Part shown: positions 35,183 through 43,377 of the stretch, in pieces
How positions within the stretch are numbered: position 1 is the first letter of the stretch
Layout: each line of letters begins with the position of its first letter
Origin: Sulfurospirillum cavolei
Lineage (GTDB): Bacteria; Campylobacterota; Campylobacteria; Campylobacterales; Sulfurospirillaceae
NCBI RefSeq assembly: GCF_000813325.1
Contig: NZ_BBQE01000008.1
Reading direction: 5' to 3' (one strand)
DNA: 64,000 nucleotides
Translations under genes and position numbers: made by a program
The notes under the pieces: model-generated
What the model was told of the DNA's origin: nothing
The model's input: the letters and a program-made list of their open reading frames with translations, nothing else
Database searches by the model: none

Positions 35183-35793
35183 AAGACCTCCTTGGTACCG
35201 AGTCCTGCCAAAAGCAGTTGCATAATTTCGTTTGCGACCTCTTTGGCGTTCAAATCCAATCCATCGATGGAACTTTGTGCATACATATTTTTGCGTAACT
35301 TGGAGGTCGCCGTGTACATGTTCATCGTTCCGACGATCGTCAAATAGATGACAAAAACGGGATGATCTTTAAAAACACCTTGTGCCTTTCCGAGCTCTAA
35401 AATGCTCTGAAGCAGCGTCATATTGCGCAGTAAAATCGCTTTAACGTCCATAGAGAGATTGACGCCGTTTGAGGCTAATTCGCGCAGCATCAAAGGTGCC
35501 ATATGGTGATTGTTTTTAAAATTTTCTCCAAAAGCGTAGATAAACGCATAGAGTTTGGCATGAGGCGTCGTCTCTTTGTCGACGGCACTCGAGACTCTCG
35601 CATAAAAACTTTCCAAAATGCCTTTAATGACCTCTGCATAGAGCCCTTCTTTATTCGGAAAATGGTAGTAAAGCGAGGCTTTATTGACATTGGCTTCTTT
35701 GGCGATATCGTTCATACTGCACGACTCGAAGCCTTTGAGCGCAAAAAGCGCGTAGGCGGTTGTTAGAATTTTTTCTTTTGTATCTTCTTTCAT
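35179..35793 (-). CDS. TetR/AcrR-family regulator
   Basis: The 204-residue protein has an N-terminal helix-turn-helix (ILTTAYALFALKGFESCSMNDIAKEANVNKASLYYHFPNKEG, residues about 8-50) typical of TetR and a ligand-binding remainder. ATG 35793 is chosen over TTG 35814. It overlaps the acetolactate synthase-like gene and most likely represses it from the palindrome at 35818-35837, which lies 25 bases upstream of its own start. Confidence 0.92.
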   Translation of the reverse strand: MKEDTKEKILTTAYALFALKGFESCSMNDIAKEANVNKASLYYHFPNKEGLYAEVIKGILESFYARVSSAVDKETTPHAKLYAFIYAFGENFKNNHHMAPLMLRELASNGVNLSMDVKAILLRNMTLLQSILELGKAQGVFKDHPVFVIYLTIVGTMNMYTATSKLRKNMYAQSSIDGLDLNAKEVANEIMQLLLAGLGTKEVL

Positions 35794-35817
35794 CGATCCC
35801 TCTTTCTCTCTCAATAT

Positions 35818-35837
35818 TTAACCGACTGGTTGGTTAA
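35818..35837. promoter_or_regulatory. Operator of the TetR regulator
   Basis: TTAACCGACTGGTTGGTTAA is a 20-base near-perfect palindrome (TTAACC/GGTTAA arms with matched inner bases of purine/pyrimidine type). It lies between the regulator start and the divergent promoter, a typical TetR autoregulation site. Confidence 0.75.
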
Positions 35838-35922
35838 AAAATTAAAGCAATGGTAGAGCATAATCGATTAATTTAAGATTAAAAACGATGGAATTTGCAC
35901 ACGCAAGCAGGCGAGCTTACTG

Positions 35923-35928
35923 TATAAT
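35923..35928 (+). promoter_or_regulatory. Extended -10 box for the 35955 gene
   Basis: TGTATAATG contains TATAAT, 26 bases before the ATG, with CAGGAG in between as a ribosome binding site. Confidence 0.55.
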
Positions 35929-35954
35929 GACAGATCCATTTCTCAGGAGTTTTT

Positions 35955-36452
35955 ATGCAAGATCACCGTTTTCAAGACGCAAAAGCACTCAATACGTTAA
36001 AAATCCTTTGGTTTACGATGTTAAATGCCCTTTTCGTTTACGGGGCGATTTGCTATTTTTTGATGGCGTACGCCGCCTACAAGCCGCGTTATACGCCCGA
36101 AGTTTTGCACATGCCCGTCTTTTTAGGATTGACGTGGCTTACGGTGATTTATGCTCTTTCCGTGACGGTTTTGGCAATCGGCATACTCCACTTCAACCGT
36201 GTTTATAAAGCATTGGTCGCCTCTATGAAAACACAAACGTTTGAAAGTGAAGAAGCGGCATCGGCGTTTTTTAGAAAAGCCTATACGACGCAGATGTTCG
36301 TACACTTGGCAATTTTTGACGCCGTTGCGATTGTAGGGCTCGTCGTTTTTATGCTAACGCTCGATTTTTCGACCTTGGTCAATCTCCTCCTCATCGCTTC
36401 GGTCGGTTTTTTCTTCGTGATGCCCAGCCAAGCCAAATTTGCCTACCGTTAA
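35955..36452 (+). CDS. Four-helix inner membrane protein of unknown function
   Basis: A 165-residue protein with four hydrophobic segments: about 18-40, 53-77, 112-130 and 137-155. Between the second and third is a cytoplasmic stretch KALVASMKTQTFESEEAASAF. I do not recognise the family. It stands alone with its own promoter and ribosome site, and is followed by a convergent DTW-domain gene. Confidence 0.7.
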   Translation: MQDHRFQDAKALNTLKILWFTMLNALFVYGAICYFLMAYAAYKPRYTPEVLHMPVFLGLTWLTVIYALSVTVLAIGILHFNRVYKALVASMKTQTFESEEAASAFFRKAYTTQMFVHLAIFDAVAIVGLVVFMLTLDFSTLVNLLLIASVGFFFVMPSQAKFAYR

Positions 36453-36477
36453 ACCAAACGCCGCTATGCTATGTTTT

Positions 36478-37116
36478 TCAGGTACGAAGGTGCGCAATAC
36501 GCTTTAGTTGATACTCGACCATTGCGTGAAAAGGCGTCAGAAACGCCTCAAGTTGTGCGGGCGCGATCGTCTCGATTTGCCATTGCGTCAAAAGCTCCAA
36601 AACCCTTAACGCGGACTCGATCGTCGAGAGACAATAGGGCGAGGGTTGCTCTTTGATCTTAAATTCCGAACGTTTCGTGGCATCAAAACTGATGTGCGAA
36701 AGCCCATGTAAATTTTGGCTCTCACGCATCATTTTGAGCGAACATGCCCATGTCGAGTCGATGAGAAAAATCGCCATGGGTTTCTTTACATGTAAAGATT
36801 TTGTAGCGAGCGGATTTTGACGGCTGAGGTTGATCGCGTGCTTGGAGGGGTAAAGAATAAAACTCTCATGCGTCGCGATAATCTCGTTAATGCGAGCATT
36901 GTCGCTAAAATCAATACCCATAAAAAGTTCAGAATTAGGCAAAGAGAGATGCGTGAGTCGTCCAGTCCCGTTTTTGGTCTTTTTAAACTCTTTGGGATGC
37001 ATTAAAACGATGAACTTGGTTTGCGTCTCAATCGCGCGAACGTAAGCGCACATACACGAACTTTTCGGTCGGTAACAGCGGTAACACTGCTCCCGATCTC
37101 CCTCAATCGTCGGCAT
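36478..37116 (-). CDS. DTW-domain protein (probable tRNA acp3U transferase)
   Basis: The 212-residue protein begins with a cysteine cluster CYRCYRPKSSCMCAYV, then IVLMHPKE, LYPSKHA and the name-giving motif IDSTWACSLKMM. DTW proteins such as TapT of E. coli add the aminocarboxypropyl group to U47 of tRNAs. The SPYCLSTIESALRVL segment is also typical. One TTACATGTAA lies inside the gene. It is monocistronic. Confidence 0.85.
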   Translation of the reverse strand: MPTIEGDREQCYRCYRPKSSCMCAYVRAIETQTKFIVLMHPKEFKKTKNGTGRLTHLSLPNSELFMGIDFSDNARINEIIATHESFILYPSKHAINLSRQNPLATKSLHVKKPMAIFLIDSTWACSLKMMRESQNLHGLSHISFDATKRSEFKIKEQPSPYCLSTIESALRVLELLTQWQIETIAPAQLEAFLTPFHAMVEYQLKRIAHLRT

Positions 37117-37347
37117 CGGCTTAAATCCTTACATTAATATGAATACTAATGATACACCATGAAGCCAAACGGCTCGTTTAAGCCTTTGGCAGAACAATAT
37201 TTTCGCGCTCCTTTTCATAATTTCGTGTGACATGTAACACTCTTTTTTTGATTCTACTCTTTTGAAACTATCTCACATTAAATCTCACGATTAATCATTA
37301 GAATTAAGTTATAAATAAAAAAACACTATTTCAAAAGGAGTATTACA

Positions 37348-37488
37348 ATGAGTAGTAAAGAGACGATGTCTCGAAGAGACGCTTTGAAATTCGGAGCTTT
37401 GAGTACGGCGGGTTTGGCGATGTTAAGCGCGAGTAACGCCATGGCGGCGGCTCCCACCGAAAAAGACGTTAAATTTGGGTATCGCTAG
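37348..37488 (+). pseudogene. Truncated Tat-exported protein (signal peptide only)
   Basis: After TCAAAAGGAGTATTACA the ATG begins a 46-residue product with a twin-arginine signal (MSRRDALKFGALSTAGLAML, cleavage near AMA-AAP) and then only EKDVKFGYR before a stop. A Tat signal without a mature domain marks a deletion or insertion at about 37480. The EKDVKFGY start resembles periplasmic solute-binding proteins, but that is a guess. The stop overlaps the 3' end of the convergent gene, where the junction must lie. Confidence 0.7.
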
Positions 37489-37729
37489 TTTTGATTTTCG
37501 AAGTCTCTCCCGTAGCGTTTGTTGTCCAATGGGCAGACCAATTTTGAACAAAAAAGTCACTGAGCTTGTCATAAAGTATTTTTTTTGTACTTTCATTGCT
37601 CGGTAGATTGAGCGCTTTAATGATGGAGTCGATAACATTTTTTTGCTCCGTGGGCATTGAACTCACAGAATCTAATGCAAGCACATTGCAGAAAAATCCC
37701 AATAAAAGTGACATCAACAATTTAAGCAT
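37469..37729 (-). CDS. Small secreted protein of unknown function
   Basis: The 86-residue product has a signal peptide (MLKLLMSLLLGFFCNVLA) and a mature part with NVIDSIIKALNLPSNES and FFVQNWSAHW. AAAGGAG precedes the ATG. Its base composition is lower in GC than its neighbours, and its 3' end interrupts the Tat-signal gene at 37348. It probably arrived with the DNA that broke that gene. I do not recognise the family. Confidence 0.55.
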   Translation of the reverse strand: MLKLLMSLLLGFFCNVLALDSVSSMPTEQKNVIDSIIKALNLPSNESTKKILYDKLSDFFVQNWSAHWTTNATGETSKIKTSDTQI

Positions 37730-37800
37730 ACTTTTTTCTCCTTTAGTTTAGATTTTTATTATAACAAATGCATTTTGATAAAACAAGTTCAAAAATTAAG

Positions 37801-37880
37801 AGAGAGCATGAGGTTTTGTGTCAGAAAAGTTTTTACATGTAAAGATAGTTCGCTCCTCTTTTTATGTCCTCGTGCTCTCT
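37801..37880. repeat. Inverted repeat with 54-base loop
   Basis: AGAGAGCATGAGG (37801-37813) is complementary to CCTCGTGCTCTCT (37868-37880), with one G-T pair. Between them is a TTTACATGTAAA copy. It could be the terminator of the ABC operon or the end of an inserted segment. Confidence 0.5.
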
Positions 37881-37898
37881 AAATTGTCGTCGTTAACA

Positions 37899-38603
37899 TC
37901 ACGATTTGGGCTCTTCGCTCACAAATCCATCATTCACCCGAATAATTCGATCAAATAACGGAATCATCCTTTCATCATGCGTGACGACTAAAATGGCAAC
38001 GTCTTGTTCGGTGGCAAGTTTTTTCAGTAAATGCATCACAGAAAGAGCTCGTTCTGCATCCAAGGCGGCTGTGGGTTCATCGGCTAAAATGATTTTGGGA
38101 TTATTGGCCAGAGATCTTGCGATGGCGACGCGTTGACTTTGTCCGCCTGAAAGTTGTGAGGGCATCGCGGTGAGTTTGTTTCCCACCCCCAAATACTCCA
38201 ACAGCTCTTTCGCTTTGAGAGTCGCTTCTTTGGTATTCGTCTTGTTCATCAGCGGAACAAGTGTTATGTTTTCTTCGACGTTTAAAAAGGGGATGAGATT
38301 GTGTGATTGGAAGATAAAGCCGATTTTTTGACGTCGCAATTTCCGTGTATCGTTGATGCGCCAGTGTTGATCATATATGAGTTCACCATCCAGATATAAT
38401 TTCCCCTGCGTTGGTTCCGTGATGCACCCTATCATGGTGATGAGCGTTGTTTTACCCGACCCACTGGGGCCTAAAAGCGCAACGGTTTCTCCCTTGAAAA
38501 TTTCAAACGAGCATTCTTTAATGGCCATGACAGCATTTTCGCCTTTGCCATAGGTTTTTGAAAGCTGCTCTACTTTAATGACACTTGGATGTGATGATGG
38601 CAT
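37899..38603 (-). CDS. ABC transporter ATPase, MacB/LolD type
   Basis: The 234-residue ATPase has Walker A LLGPSGSGKTTLI, Q-loop FIFQSHNLIPF, signature QLSGGQSQRVAIARSL, Walker B IILADEPTAALD and the H-loop VTHDE. It powers the neighbouring permease. GGAGGGTAAT precedes ATG 38603, which is therefore preferred over the longer frame to 38657 inside the permease gene. It is the last gene of the operon starting with tolC. Confidence 0.93.
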   Translation of the reverse strand: MPSSHPSVIKVEQLSKTYGKGENAVMAIKECSFEIFKGETVALLGPSGSGKTTLITMIGCITEPTQGKLYLDGELIYDQHWRINDTRKLRRQKIGFIFQSHNLIPFLNVEENITLVPLMNKTNTKEATLKAKELLEYLGVGNKLTAMPSQLSGGQSQRVAIARSLANNPKIILADEPTAALDAERALSVMHLLKKLATEQDVAILVVTHDERMIPLFDRIIRVNDGFVSEEPKS

Positions 38604-38604
38604 A

Positions 38605-39741
38605 TTACCCTCCAATGGCGCTAGCAGGATCGATTTTAAGGGCTGAACGCACACCAAAAAGCGAGCCTAAAATACTAACAATGATGACTACAAGCAGAAG
38701 CATTAAGGCATCAGAACTTATAAGAATGGTTCTTTTGGGGAATAAATCCACTAAAGTATGAGAGAAGATATTTGCCGCCAAAAAGGCTAATATCCCCAAA
38801 AGGACCGATTGTTGTACTATCATTTTGACAATCACTACATTAGAAGCGCCAATAAGTTTTAAAATAGCAATTTCTTTGATTTTCCCCATAGTCATGGTGT
38901 AAATAATGAGTGAGATAATCACGGAAGCGACGAGCAATAAAATCACGGTAAACATGCCGATCTGTTTGGCGGAACGTTCGATGAGATTTTTGGTTAAGAG
39001 CGAGGATTGTTCCTCTTGGGTAAAGACCTTGACATGTTTCCATCGTTCGATTTCTTGCCCGATTGCTTTGAAGTCAGCCCCTTCTTCCACGGTTGCAATG
39101 ACTGCGTTGATGGTTGTTGTGTCGGTTGTTTTAATGCCTCTGGCACGGTCATTGCGAATTTGTTCATTGCTCGATAAAAATTGAAGTTTTTGTGCATCAG
39201 GCAGTGAAAAATAGACCATCAAATCGCCGCTAGACGAGACTGCATCTTTTGTGATGCCGACGACGTTAAAAACATCTCTTCCAATGACAATTTCATCATG
39301 CAATTTAAATCCCGTTTTTTTATCAACGATCATTTCAAAATGATTCGCAAGAATCGGTCTGCCTTCTACGAGAAGATGAGGCGTGTAAAAAGAATGAATA
39401 TCATACCCCATCGCAAAAACGCGTATGGGCTGATTGTTGCGGTAAAGTTGCAGATTTTGAAAGGTAAGGGCTGAGACATCTTTGATGCCTTTAAAGGCTT
39501 TGATTTGGTATTTGACATCTTCATGCAAGCGCGAATTTTCAGCAAAAGGACCTAATGTGTCTTGTTGCACAATCCATAATTGGGCTTGGGTGTCTTTGAG
39601 TAAAACATTGGCATCATCCACCAACCCTCGATAAACCCCAATCATAATTAAAACAACGCCCAAAAGCATTCCAATGCCTGCAGATGTTGTGAGAAATTTA
39701 CCCAGAGAATGAGCGATGTCTCTTTGTGCTAAACTAATCAT
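38605..39741 (-). CDS. MacB/FtsX-type ABC permease
   Basis: The 378-residue protein has one membrane helix near the N-terminus (LTTSAGIGMLLGVVLIMIGVY), a periplasmic domain of about 220 residues and three C-terminal helices with IKEIAILKLIGASNVVIVKMI, the FtsX-domain signature. With the ATPase, the fusion protein and the TolC-type protein it forms a MacAB-TolC-like tripartite exporter of peptides, lipids or antibiotics. It overlaps the fusion-protein gene by ATGA. Confidence 0.9.
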   Translation of the reverse strand: MISLAQRDIAHSLGKFLTTSAGIGMLLGVVLIMIGVYRGLVDDANVLLKDTQAQLWIVQQDTLGPFAENSRLHEDVKYQIKAFKGIKDVSALTFQNLQLYRNNQPIRVFAMGYDIHSFYTPHLLVEGRPILANHFEMIVDKKTGFKLHDEIVIGRDVFNVVGITKDAVSSSGDLMVYFSLPDAQKLQFLSSNEQIRNDRARGIKTTDTTTINAVIATVEEGADFKAIGQEIERWKHVKVFTQEEQSSLLTKNLIERSAKQIGMFTVILLLVASVIISLIIYTMTMGKIKEIAILKLIGASNVVIVKMIVQQSVLLGILAFLAANIFSHTLVDLFPKRTILISSDALMLLLVVIIVSILGSLFGVRSALKIDPASAIGG

Positions 39742-40886
39742 AATTTAATCCGCATACCTTCCGTTATGTCGCGTCCCGCAGGTACAAGAATGGTGTCTTT
39801 CTCCGTTACGCCTTCGGTGACTATGATGAGACCATTCGCACTAACCGCTTGAAAACTTAGCGGTTTAAAATGTGCATGTCCCTCGTTGGCAAGCCAAACA
39901 CCTTTGACACCTTGATGTGTTGTCAGCGCTAAGAGCGGAAGGGTTAAGACACGGGTATGCTGCGCCAGCTCAATCGTCGCTTCCGCCCGTTCTCCCACGT
40001 AAAGAGGGTGTTGTGGCTGATCAAACGCAATGTCAACCTCTCGCTCTTCTGTGATGCGATCACTCTCCAGCCCAATGCGCGCGATGTGCCCACGATAAGG
40101 CGTTGAAGAGTGTGAACGTAGGGTAATCGAGGCAGATTGTCCTACATGTAACGTTCCGCTTTGTCGTTCATTGATGTAGATTTTGACCCAAATGGCGTTG
40201 GGATTGATCAGCCGAAAGACGGGTGAGCCCGAAAGAACCGTACTTCCCACTTCGGCATCACGAGAAAGAACCACCATGGTCTCAGGGGCTTTGAGCGTAA
40301 GATCTTCAATTTTGGCGTTGCTGTTTTTTACCAGAGCCTCATTGCGCGCGATATCCGCTTGCATAAGACTCACTTGCCACGTTGCATTTTCCATTTGAGC
40401 TTTGGCACTTTGTTCGGCTGAAAATGCCGTATCTAACTCTGCTTGTGCCACGAAACCTTCTGAAATGAGGTGCTGATAGCGTGTCAGTGTTATGTGTGCT
40501 AAATGATATTTGGCTTCCAAATCTTTAAGGAGACTTTGTTGGGAAAGAAGTGACATCTGGCTTTTTTTCATCGCCATCAAAGCTTCTTCTTTGGATGCGA
40601 GCAGATCAGAGGGATCCATCACCGCAAGAACTTTTCCTTTCACAACGATTTCGCCTTGATCGGCAAAAAGAGAGAGCACTTTGGCTGTTGTTTTAGGTGC
40701 TAAAACAATCATCTCTTTCGCTTCTATCGTTCCAACCCCAAACGCTGTTTCATTCACATCTTGAACAATGGGTGAGATCGAAGCAAAGGTGATTTTGGGT
40801 AGATACACTTTAAAATAAAAAAAGCTTCCAATCGCCATAATCGCCACTAAAATCAATGTATTTTTCATAACAGACGCCCTGTTCAT
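39738..40886 (-). CDS. Periplasmic adaptor (HlyD/MacA-like) of the ABC exporter
   Basis: The 382-residue protein has an N-terminal membrane anchor (LILVAIMAIGSFFYFKVYL), a biotinyl-lipoyl segment TTAKVLSLFADQGEIVVKGKVLAVMD, a long helical hairpin (about 85-170) and beta-barrel segments (AIWVKIYINERQSGTLHVGQSASI). It bridges the inner membrane permease and the outer duct. ATGA overlaps link it to both neighbours. Confidence 0.9.
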   Translation of the reverse strand: MNRASVMKNTLILVAIMAIGSFFYFKVYLPKITFASISPIVQDVNETAFGVGTIEAKEMIVLAPKTTAKVLSLFADQGEIVVKGKVLAVMDPSDLLASKEEALMAMKKSQMSLLSQQSLLKDLEAKYHLAHITLTRYQHLISEGFVAQAELDTAFSAEQSAKAQMENATWQVSLMQADIARNEALVKNSNAKIEDLTLKAPETMVVLSRDAEVGSTVLSGSPVFRLINPNAIWVKIYINERQSGTLHVGQSASITLRSHSSTPYRGHIARIGLESDRITEEREVDIAFDQPQHPLYVGERAEATIELAQHTRVLTLPLLALTTHQGVKGVWLANEGHAHFKPLSFQAVSANGLIIVTEGVTEKDTILVPAGRDITEGMRIKL

Positions 40887-42157
40887 AGGGAAGCTCCTTT
40901 GGGAATAAGTCTTTTAATATGGGCTAAAGAGGCTATTTTTTGCAACATAGCGGCACTTTGAGCAATGGTGGCATTGTCGTAAGCACGTTGGGCTTCAAGC
41001 ACTTCAATGTAGGTGGCTAACCCCTCTTTGTAACGCCCTTGGGTAATGGCAACGGTTTTGGAAAGCGCCTGTGCTGCCATTTGCTTAGCCTCAATGGTTG
41101 TATCTAATCGTTTTGTATCTAAAATGGCTTCATACAACTCTTGCCAAAGCGTTAATTCACGCGCTCGCAATGCTTCTTCTGCCACTAAAATACCGACTCT
41201 ATCTTTTTCGATTTGATGGGAAATCCTCCCGCCGGTTAAAAGAGGAATGGAGGCTTTAATACCAATTTGATTGCTTGAATAAGAGGAGATGGAGGTATCA
41301 CTACCCAAAGAACCCGCGAAAAGAATGGTGCCATAATTTTCTGCTTTGGATGATTCATAGAGTGATTGACTTTGCTTGATTTTAGCGCCTAAGGCTTCAA
41401 GTTCAGCGTTATACTCTTTGAGCATCTGTCGCCACTTGGTATCGGGGAAAGAGGGTAACGTGGTGTGCGAAAGTGCTGTAAAATCATCTTCAATACGAAT
41501 GTCCTGTTCTAAAAAGCCAGTGAGCATGCTCAGTAAATGGGTATATTTACGCTCTTCATTGCGACTGGTTTCCAGTAAATCTTTGGCGTCCAGCAACGAA
41601 GCATAAAAACGTTCGCTATCGGCTTCGGTTTTGAGTCCCACAGTTTTCATTTGACGCGATTGATCGTAGAGTGCTTGGTAAAAGGCAAGAGAGAGGGCAT
41701 TGGCCGTGTTGACGCGTTGAAGGTATGCCAACGAATAGTACGCTTGCCAGACTTTTTCACCCAGCAATGCTTTGGCATTTTCATTCAGTGCTAAAGCAGA
41801 CTCTGCATCTTGTTGTGCCGCATTTATGCGTTTTTGTGTACGACCAAAATCCCACAACGTATAGGTCATCGTCACATCTAAATGCGTTGAAAAATGATCT
41901 CTGGTTACAAAATTGCCATTGTTTTGTGAAACGAGTGTTTTGGTGGGGTAATATTCTGCATTCACGCTAAGCTCAGGATAGGTGGCCGCTTTTGTGATGC
42001 CAAGCGTTTCATATGCCATGTTTAATTGATACAGCGCGAGTTTAGCATCGGGATGCGTTAAAAGCGTAGCATCAATCGCTTCTTGCAGTGAAAGTGTTTT
42101 TCCAAACAGCGTTTGCAGTGTCAAAAAGATTAAAATAACGGTTCGCAATAATGTCAT
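40883..42157 (-). CDS. TolC-family outer membrane protein of the ABC exporter
   Basis: The 424-residue protein has a signal peptide (TLLRTVILIFLTLQTLFG) and two outer-membrane-factor repeats: LALYQLNMAYETLGITKAATYPELSVNAEYYP and IGIKASIPLLTGGRI with GRYKEGLATYIEVLEAQRAYDNA. It is the first gene of the operon. I start at ATG 42157 because AGGAGAG lies 7 bases before it. Its promoter carries an FNR-type box centred 41.5 bases upstream of the likely start site. Confidence 0.9.
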   Translation of the reverse strand: MTLLRTVILIFLTLQTLFGKTLSLQEAIDATLLTHPDAKLALYQLNMAYETLGITKAATYPELSVNAEYYPTKTLVSQNNGNFVTRDHFSTHLDVTMTYTLWDFGRTQKRINAAQQDAESALALNENAKALLGEKVWQAYYSLAYLQRVNTANALSLAFYQALYDQSRQMKTVGLKTEADSERFYASLLDAKDLLETSRNEERKYTHLLSMLTGFLEQDIRIEDDFTALSHTTLPSFPDTKWRQMLKEYNAELEALGAKIKQSQSLYESSKAENYGTILFAGSLGSDTSISSYSSNQIGIKASIPLLTGGRISHQIEKDRVGILVAEEALRARELTLWQELYEAILDTKRLDTTIEAKQMAAQALSKTVAITQGRYKEGLATYIEVLEAQRAYDNATIAQSAAMLQKIASLAHIKRLIPKGASL

Positions 42158-42187
42158 TATAAGCTCTCCTATCATTTACTCTAAGGC

Positions 42188-42229
42188 ATTATACATCATG
42201 CCATTTGTCCTTGACTTGATATGAATCAA
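42188..42229 (-). promoter_or_regulatory. Promoter with FNR-type box for the tolC-ABC operon
   Basis: On the minus strand TATAAT lies at 42188-42193, which sets the start of transcription near 42181. The perfect palindrome TTGAT-N4-ATCAA lies at 42216-42229, centred at 42222.5, i.e. -41.5. This is the classical activating (class II) position for Crp/Fnr proteins. Confidence 0.8.
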
Positions 42230-42885
42230 TTTTGCACAATGGTACGATAATAGGTTTGAAGAGCTTCTTTTTTTTGTAAAGTGATGATGTGTTTTGTGTC
42301 AATATGAATAAATCCTAAAGATTTAAATTTTGAAAGCATGCGTGAGAGTGTTTCGGGCGTTGTATTGAGGATGGAAGCTATTTCGATTTGTTTAAGTGTT
42401 TGAACAAGAGGTTCATGATCGAGTAAAAATTTTGCAACTTTCGCTTCTGTATTGATACTAATTTCATTATGAATGACATTTAAAAAAACTCTTTGTTTTT
42501 TTGTGAGAGATTTGATGATATAAAGGTTTAAGATAGGATTGTTGAGCATCTCTGTTTGAATAGGGGAAAAATTTATTTTAAGCACTTCTCCTTCAGTGAC
42601 AAATTGAGCGGTGTTAGGATAAGGACTCTTGGCATATAAAGCGTAATCTCCAATGATTTCTCCAGGCTGTGTTAAAAAAAGAATGAAAATGTGGTTTGCT
42701 TTGGCGGTTGTTTGATACACTTTAAGCGTACCTTTTAGAAGAATGTAAAGATACTGTGGCCTTTCGCCTTCATAAAAAAGTATATCATCAGATGTATATT
42801 TTTTCAGCGTACAATATTTTTTTATTTTTTCAAGTTCAGTGCGATTGAGATGTGAGAAATAAGGAAGATTTTCAATACGAATCAT
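42226..42885 (-). CDS. Crp/Fnr-family regulator
   Basis: The 219-residue protein has an N-terminal cyclic-nucleotide-binding-like domain (FYEGERPQYLYILLKGTLKVYQ, GEIIGDYALYA), a dimer helix (about 120-145) and a C-terminal helix-turn-helix with recognition helix TTPETLSRMLSKF. The E-xx-SR pattern there is that of Fnr, which reads TTGAT half-sites. The N-terminal cysteine cluster of oxygen-sensing Fnr is missing (one Cys, KKYCTLKK), so it may sense NO or another signal. Its stop overlaps the box in front of the exporter operon. Confidence 0.9.
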   Translation of the reverse strand: MIRIENLPYFSHLNRTELEKIKKYCTLKKYTSDDILFYEGERPQYLYILLKGTLKVYQTTAKANHIFILFLTQPGEIIGDYALYAKSPYPNTAQFVTEGEVLKINFSPIQTEMLNNPILNLYIIKSLTKKQRVFLNVIHNEISINTEAKVAKFLLDHEPLVQTLKQIEIASILNTTPETLSRMLSKFKSLGFIHIDTKHIITLQKKEALQTYYRTIVQN

Positions 42886-42945
42886 TGTAATTCTTTTTTG
42901 ACGATGAATTTTTAAAAATATATAATTAAAGAATAGGGCATGTCC

Positions 42946-42959
42946 TTGATAGATATCAA
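42946..42959. promoter_or_regulatory. Second FNR-type box, upstream of the regulator gene
   Basis: TTGATAGATATCAA matches TTGAT-N4-ATCAA. It lies 61 bases upstream of the regulator ATG, with a TATATT -10 candidate at 42916-42921, so autoregulation near -41 to -43 is likely. Confidence 0.65.
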
Positions 42960-43065
42960 GATTTATACTACAAAATTTTTTTGTGTAAGCTCTGTTATCT
43001 TCCTTAAGCCTAACTCCTATACAATTTTAAATGTATTAATCCACTTCAAAAAGGAGAAAGCATGA

Positions 43066-43370
43066 CAAAAAAATTACTGTCACCCAGAAGGCAGTCACGA
43101 AAATGCATGGGTTCAAGGCTCAGAAGACTATCTCAGTTTGCCATCGTTCAGTCGATGCCTATTCTTTTGCATAAGGAAAATTGAACATCGCTTATTTTGG
43201 TATCGATGAGTTTCATCAGGTTTAGATTACAGTTTTCAAAACGACATCTTATAAAGCGACATGATGAGAAAAGAGTCTCACTAAAGTTGCAAGAAACAAA
43301 GGTACAGTCGTCAAATGAAATTTTCTGCTAATATATCCATTTTATCGGTGATACATAAAGAAGTCATCAT
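43066..43370 (-). pseudogene. Decayed pentapeptide-repeat protein gene
   Basis: The minus strand encodes the pentapeptide pattern DDCTFVSCNFSETLFSSCRF, then IRCRFENCNLNLMKLIDT and FSLCKRIGID. There two TGA codons stand where the family usually has Trp (GIDWTxANW), after which the frame continues SLEPMHFRDCLLGDSNFF. A frameshift separates the ATG-ATG start at 43370 from this part. The gene lies 7 bases behind the RelA/SpoT-fold gene. The remaining 42886-43065 gap holds the regulator promoter region and nothing else I can name. Confidence 0.7.
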
Positions 43371-43377
43371 TTGAAAC

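Noticed and set aside
43062..43184. 40-codon plus-strand frame after a strong AAAAAGGAGAAAGC
   Set aside because: The opposite strand carries a clear pentapeptide-repeat remnant over the same bases, and the plus-strand peptide is not protein-like. The ribosome site may be left over from a deleted gene.
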